32,738 nucleotides of DNA from Paenibacillus sp. 1001270B_150601_E10 (lineage in GTDB: Bacteria; Bacillota; Bacilli; Paenibacillales; Paenibacillaceae), in NCBI RefSeq assembly GCF_015558675.1, contig NZ_JADMOL010000002.1, forward strand, positions 511,072 through 543,809, read 5' to 3'. The translations under genes were made by a program, and so were the position numbers. This document shows positions 31,440 to 32,738 of this stretch, one piece after another. The notes beneath the pieces were generated by a model that made no database searches, had not been told where the DNA came from, and saw only the letters and a list, made by a program, of their open reading frames with translations. Within the stretch, counting starts at the first letter, position 1, and every line of letters starts with the position of its first letter.

Positions 31440-31766
31440 TTAAGTGTCATTTGAAGACACTATGGGCTGCCATAGGCCATGTGCGGCTTCTTGCAAGTAC
31501 AGGCGCAAACGATCGCTCTCCGAGTCCTGAAGCCTAGAGCGATGAAGCATAATGACAGCTACTTCGGCATAGTAGCGATAGTTTCTGGCTAATCGCTCAG
31601 CGCCGAGCTGAATCACGGAGGCTTGATTGCTTGCCAGTTGATTCTTGACCATATTTAGCACCCATAGGATATCATCGCGACATAGCGTGTGCTGAGGGTC
31701 CAGAATGCGCTCCATCCGAGCGGCAATGGCACGATGGTGGTGATCGGGGTTCGAAGGATGCGGCAT
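31440..31766 (-). CDS. Unknown small helical protein, 108 aa
   Basis: A 108-residue cytoplasmic product from ATG 31766, with AAGGAG 9 nt upstream. The sequence looks all-helical: IAARMERILDPQH, DILWVLNMVKNQLASNQASVIQL, YRYYAEVAVIMLHRS and RLRLYLQEAAHGLW. The N-terminus is His/Pro-rich (MPHPSNPDHHHR). It is not related to gnd or aroK by any visible feature. I do not recognise the family. The ribosome binding site and protein-like composition support a real gene. Confidence 0.72.
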   Translation of the reverse strand: MPHPSNPDHHHRAIAARMERILDPQHTLCRDDILWVLNMVKNQLASNQASVIQLGAERLARNYRYYAEVAVIMLHRSRLQDSESDRLRLYLQEAAHGLWQPIVSSNDT

Positions 31767-32028
31767 CTTCGTTCACTCCTTAAAGAAGGTTCGACTGAGT
31801 AGAAGGATCCTAATTCTATGTTCTATTATTCATAGGTTGTTGTAAGAATTGAACGAATAACCGTCAGACCTTTCGTATGGATTTATGATTCTTTCGTTCA
31901 ACCTAATACTCATCCGTACATGTACTATCATCTTTACGTAGAAGCCTTTATTTTTATACATGGAAGATTGTCGAATCGAAGATGACTATGGTATCATATG
32001 GGAAGTTTACCTATAGGAGTTGAGTCAT
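31767..32028. promoter_or_regulatory. Divergent gap with the aroK promoter
   Basis: TTGTCG (31968-31973), an 18-nt spacer and TATCAT (31992-31997) form a likely promoter for the shikimate kinase gene. The rest is AT-rich and without a gene or clear repeat. The ribosome binding site AGGAG is at 32015-32019. Confidence 0.55.
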
Positions 32029-32586
32029 ATGCTGACCAATGAACGGCGTGAGCTGAGGCATCATATCGTATTGATCGGATTTATGGGGACAGGCAAATCC
32101 ATAGTAGGTCAGCGCCTTGCAGAACGTCTCCACGTTCCTTTTATTGATTTGGATCAGGAAGTGGTCCGTCAGGAAGGAAGATCGATTCCGGAGCTGTTCG
32201 CTCAAGAAGGAGAAGAGTACTTCCGTGATACGGAATCCAAAGTTCTAGCGGCATGGCTTCAGTCCGAGCAGCCTGGCATTATTTCTACAGGCGGAGGAGC
32301 GGTGCTTCGTGCAATCAATTGCGATGTGATGAAACAGCAAGGCTTTGTAGTTGCTTTGACAGCGGAAGTGGACACGATTATTGCTCGGGTCTCGGGCGAT
32401 GCTGATCGTCCGCTTTTACAGGGGAACGCGTCAGAGCGCGTCCATCAGCTCATGGAAGCGCGCGCTGGGCGTTATGATTTCGCACATTGTACGATTCCAA
32501 CGGATCAATGCGAGGTGGAACACATTATGCATCAGATTTTAGAAGCCTATGAGACCTATCGTTGTGCTACGAAGGAAGCTGAGTAG
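32029..32586 (+). CDS. aroK: Shikimate kinase
   Basis: Phosphorylates shikimate at the fifth step of chorismate synthesis. The 185-residue product has Walker A GFMGTGKS (near residue 21), the shikimate-binding DLDQEV (D-x-D), FRDTESKVL with the substrate arginine, the GGGAV motif (STGGGAVLR), and the lid arginine in DRPLL. The ATG at 32029 is chosen because AGGAG ends 9 nt upstream; the TTG at 32020 abuts that site. The last 20 nt overlap the convergent rhodanese gene. Confidence 0.96.
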   Translation: MLTNERRELRHHIVLIGFMGTGKSIVGQRLAERLHVPFIDLDQEVVRQEGRSIPELFAQEGEEYFRDTESKVLAAWLQSEQPGIISTGGGAVLRAINCDVMKQQGFVVALTAEVDTIIARVSGDADRPLLQGNASERVHQLMEARAGRYDFAHCTIPTDQCEVEHIMHQILEAYETYRCATKEAE

Positions 32587-32738
32587 GGCCAGCAATGCTT
32601 GCCCAAGCCAGCATGCCACCTGACATGTTAACGGCACCTTCCATTCCAAGGTGCTGCAAGTATTCACATACCCGTTCGCTGCGATAGCCGCTGCGGCAGA
32701 TGAAAATGATCTCTTGTGCTGTTGGGATTTCTCCCACT
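32567..32738 (-). CDS. Rhodanese-like protein, C-terminal part (runs off the window)
   Basis: The minus strand is open from the window edge to TAG at 32567-32569, giving about 56 residues. It has EIIFICRSGYRSERVCEYL, the active-site loop C-R-S-G-Y-R-S with catalytic Cys, and then GMEGAVNMSGGMLAWA, the usual end of a single rhodanese domain. Such proteins handle sulfur transfer to various acceptors. The stop lies inside the aroK coding region, a 20-nt tail-to-tail overlap. The N-terminal part lies outside. Confidence 0.88.
   Translation of the reverse strand, partial: VGEIPTAQEIIFICRSGYRSERVCEYLQHLGMEGAVNMSGGMLAWASIAGPTQLPS

Noticed and set aside
31369..31537. Plus-strand open frame after gnd
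   Set aside because: Weak site and a large antisense overlap with the better supported minus-strand gene at 31440-31766.

Overview
The window looks like the chromosome of a Gram-positive, endospore-former-type Bacillota, most likely a Paenibacillaceae member. This rests on strong AGGAGG-type ribosome binding sites with several TTG/GTG starts, sigma-A promoters, many small Bacillus-type families (YktB/DUF1054, YrzB/DUF1292, DUF3892, SpeA-type decarboxylase) and copper-amine-oxidase-N-like domains on secreted proteins. The placement is inferred from protein character only. No IS element, prophage, rRNA or CRISPR array was seen.

Region 1 (1-8640): a two-component pair (YkoG/ArlR-like regulator and a truncated sensor kinase) reads leftwards. 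Divergent from it is a five-gene export-type ABC operon: ATPase 1, lipoprotein HlyD-like adaptor, 952-residue duplicated FtsX permease, ATPase 2 with an AbrB-like C-terminal tail, and an extracellular solute-binding lipoprotein. It ends at a strong terminator. The divergent region holds a perfect 17-bp palindrome followed by T7.

Region 2 (8640-12000): a 56-codon small gene, a tRNA trio (fMet, Ile2-type CAU, Leu-UAA), ung, an orphan ArsB-like transporter and tRNA-Val(GAC).

Region 3 (12145-18230) is the most interesting part. An OmpR-family regulator and kinase are followed by an operon encoding an MBOAT O-acyltransferase, an SGNH/AlgJ-like partner with a C-terminal copper-amine-oxidase-N-like domain, a 46-residue membrane microprotein and a small lipoprotein. 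TTCAG repeats at exact 11-bp spacing sit upstream of both the regulator (three copies) and the MBOAT gene (six positions, five exact). In both promoters the candidate -10 lies 26 bp from the start of a repeat. This suggests a self-regulated two-component system controlling surface-polymer O-acylation.

Region 4 (18250-24000): GNAT acetyltransferase, DUF3892 protein, a metallo-beta-lactamase-fold hydrolase broken by a -1 frameshift at a GGGAAAA heptamer, a Cys-rich 68-residue protein, a secreted protein, YrzB, a DUF1885-like protein and a SpeA-type decarboxylase.

Region 5 (24000-32738): an MFS efflux pump, a self-regulated ABC-2 exporter operon with its TetR repressor, YktB, an unknown 198-residue protein, 6-phosphogluconate dehydrogenase, a small unknown protein, shikimate kinase, and the C-terminal end of a rhodanese that overlaps it convergently.
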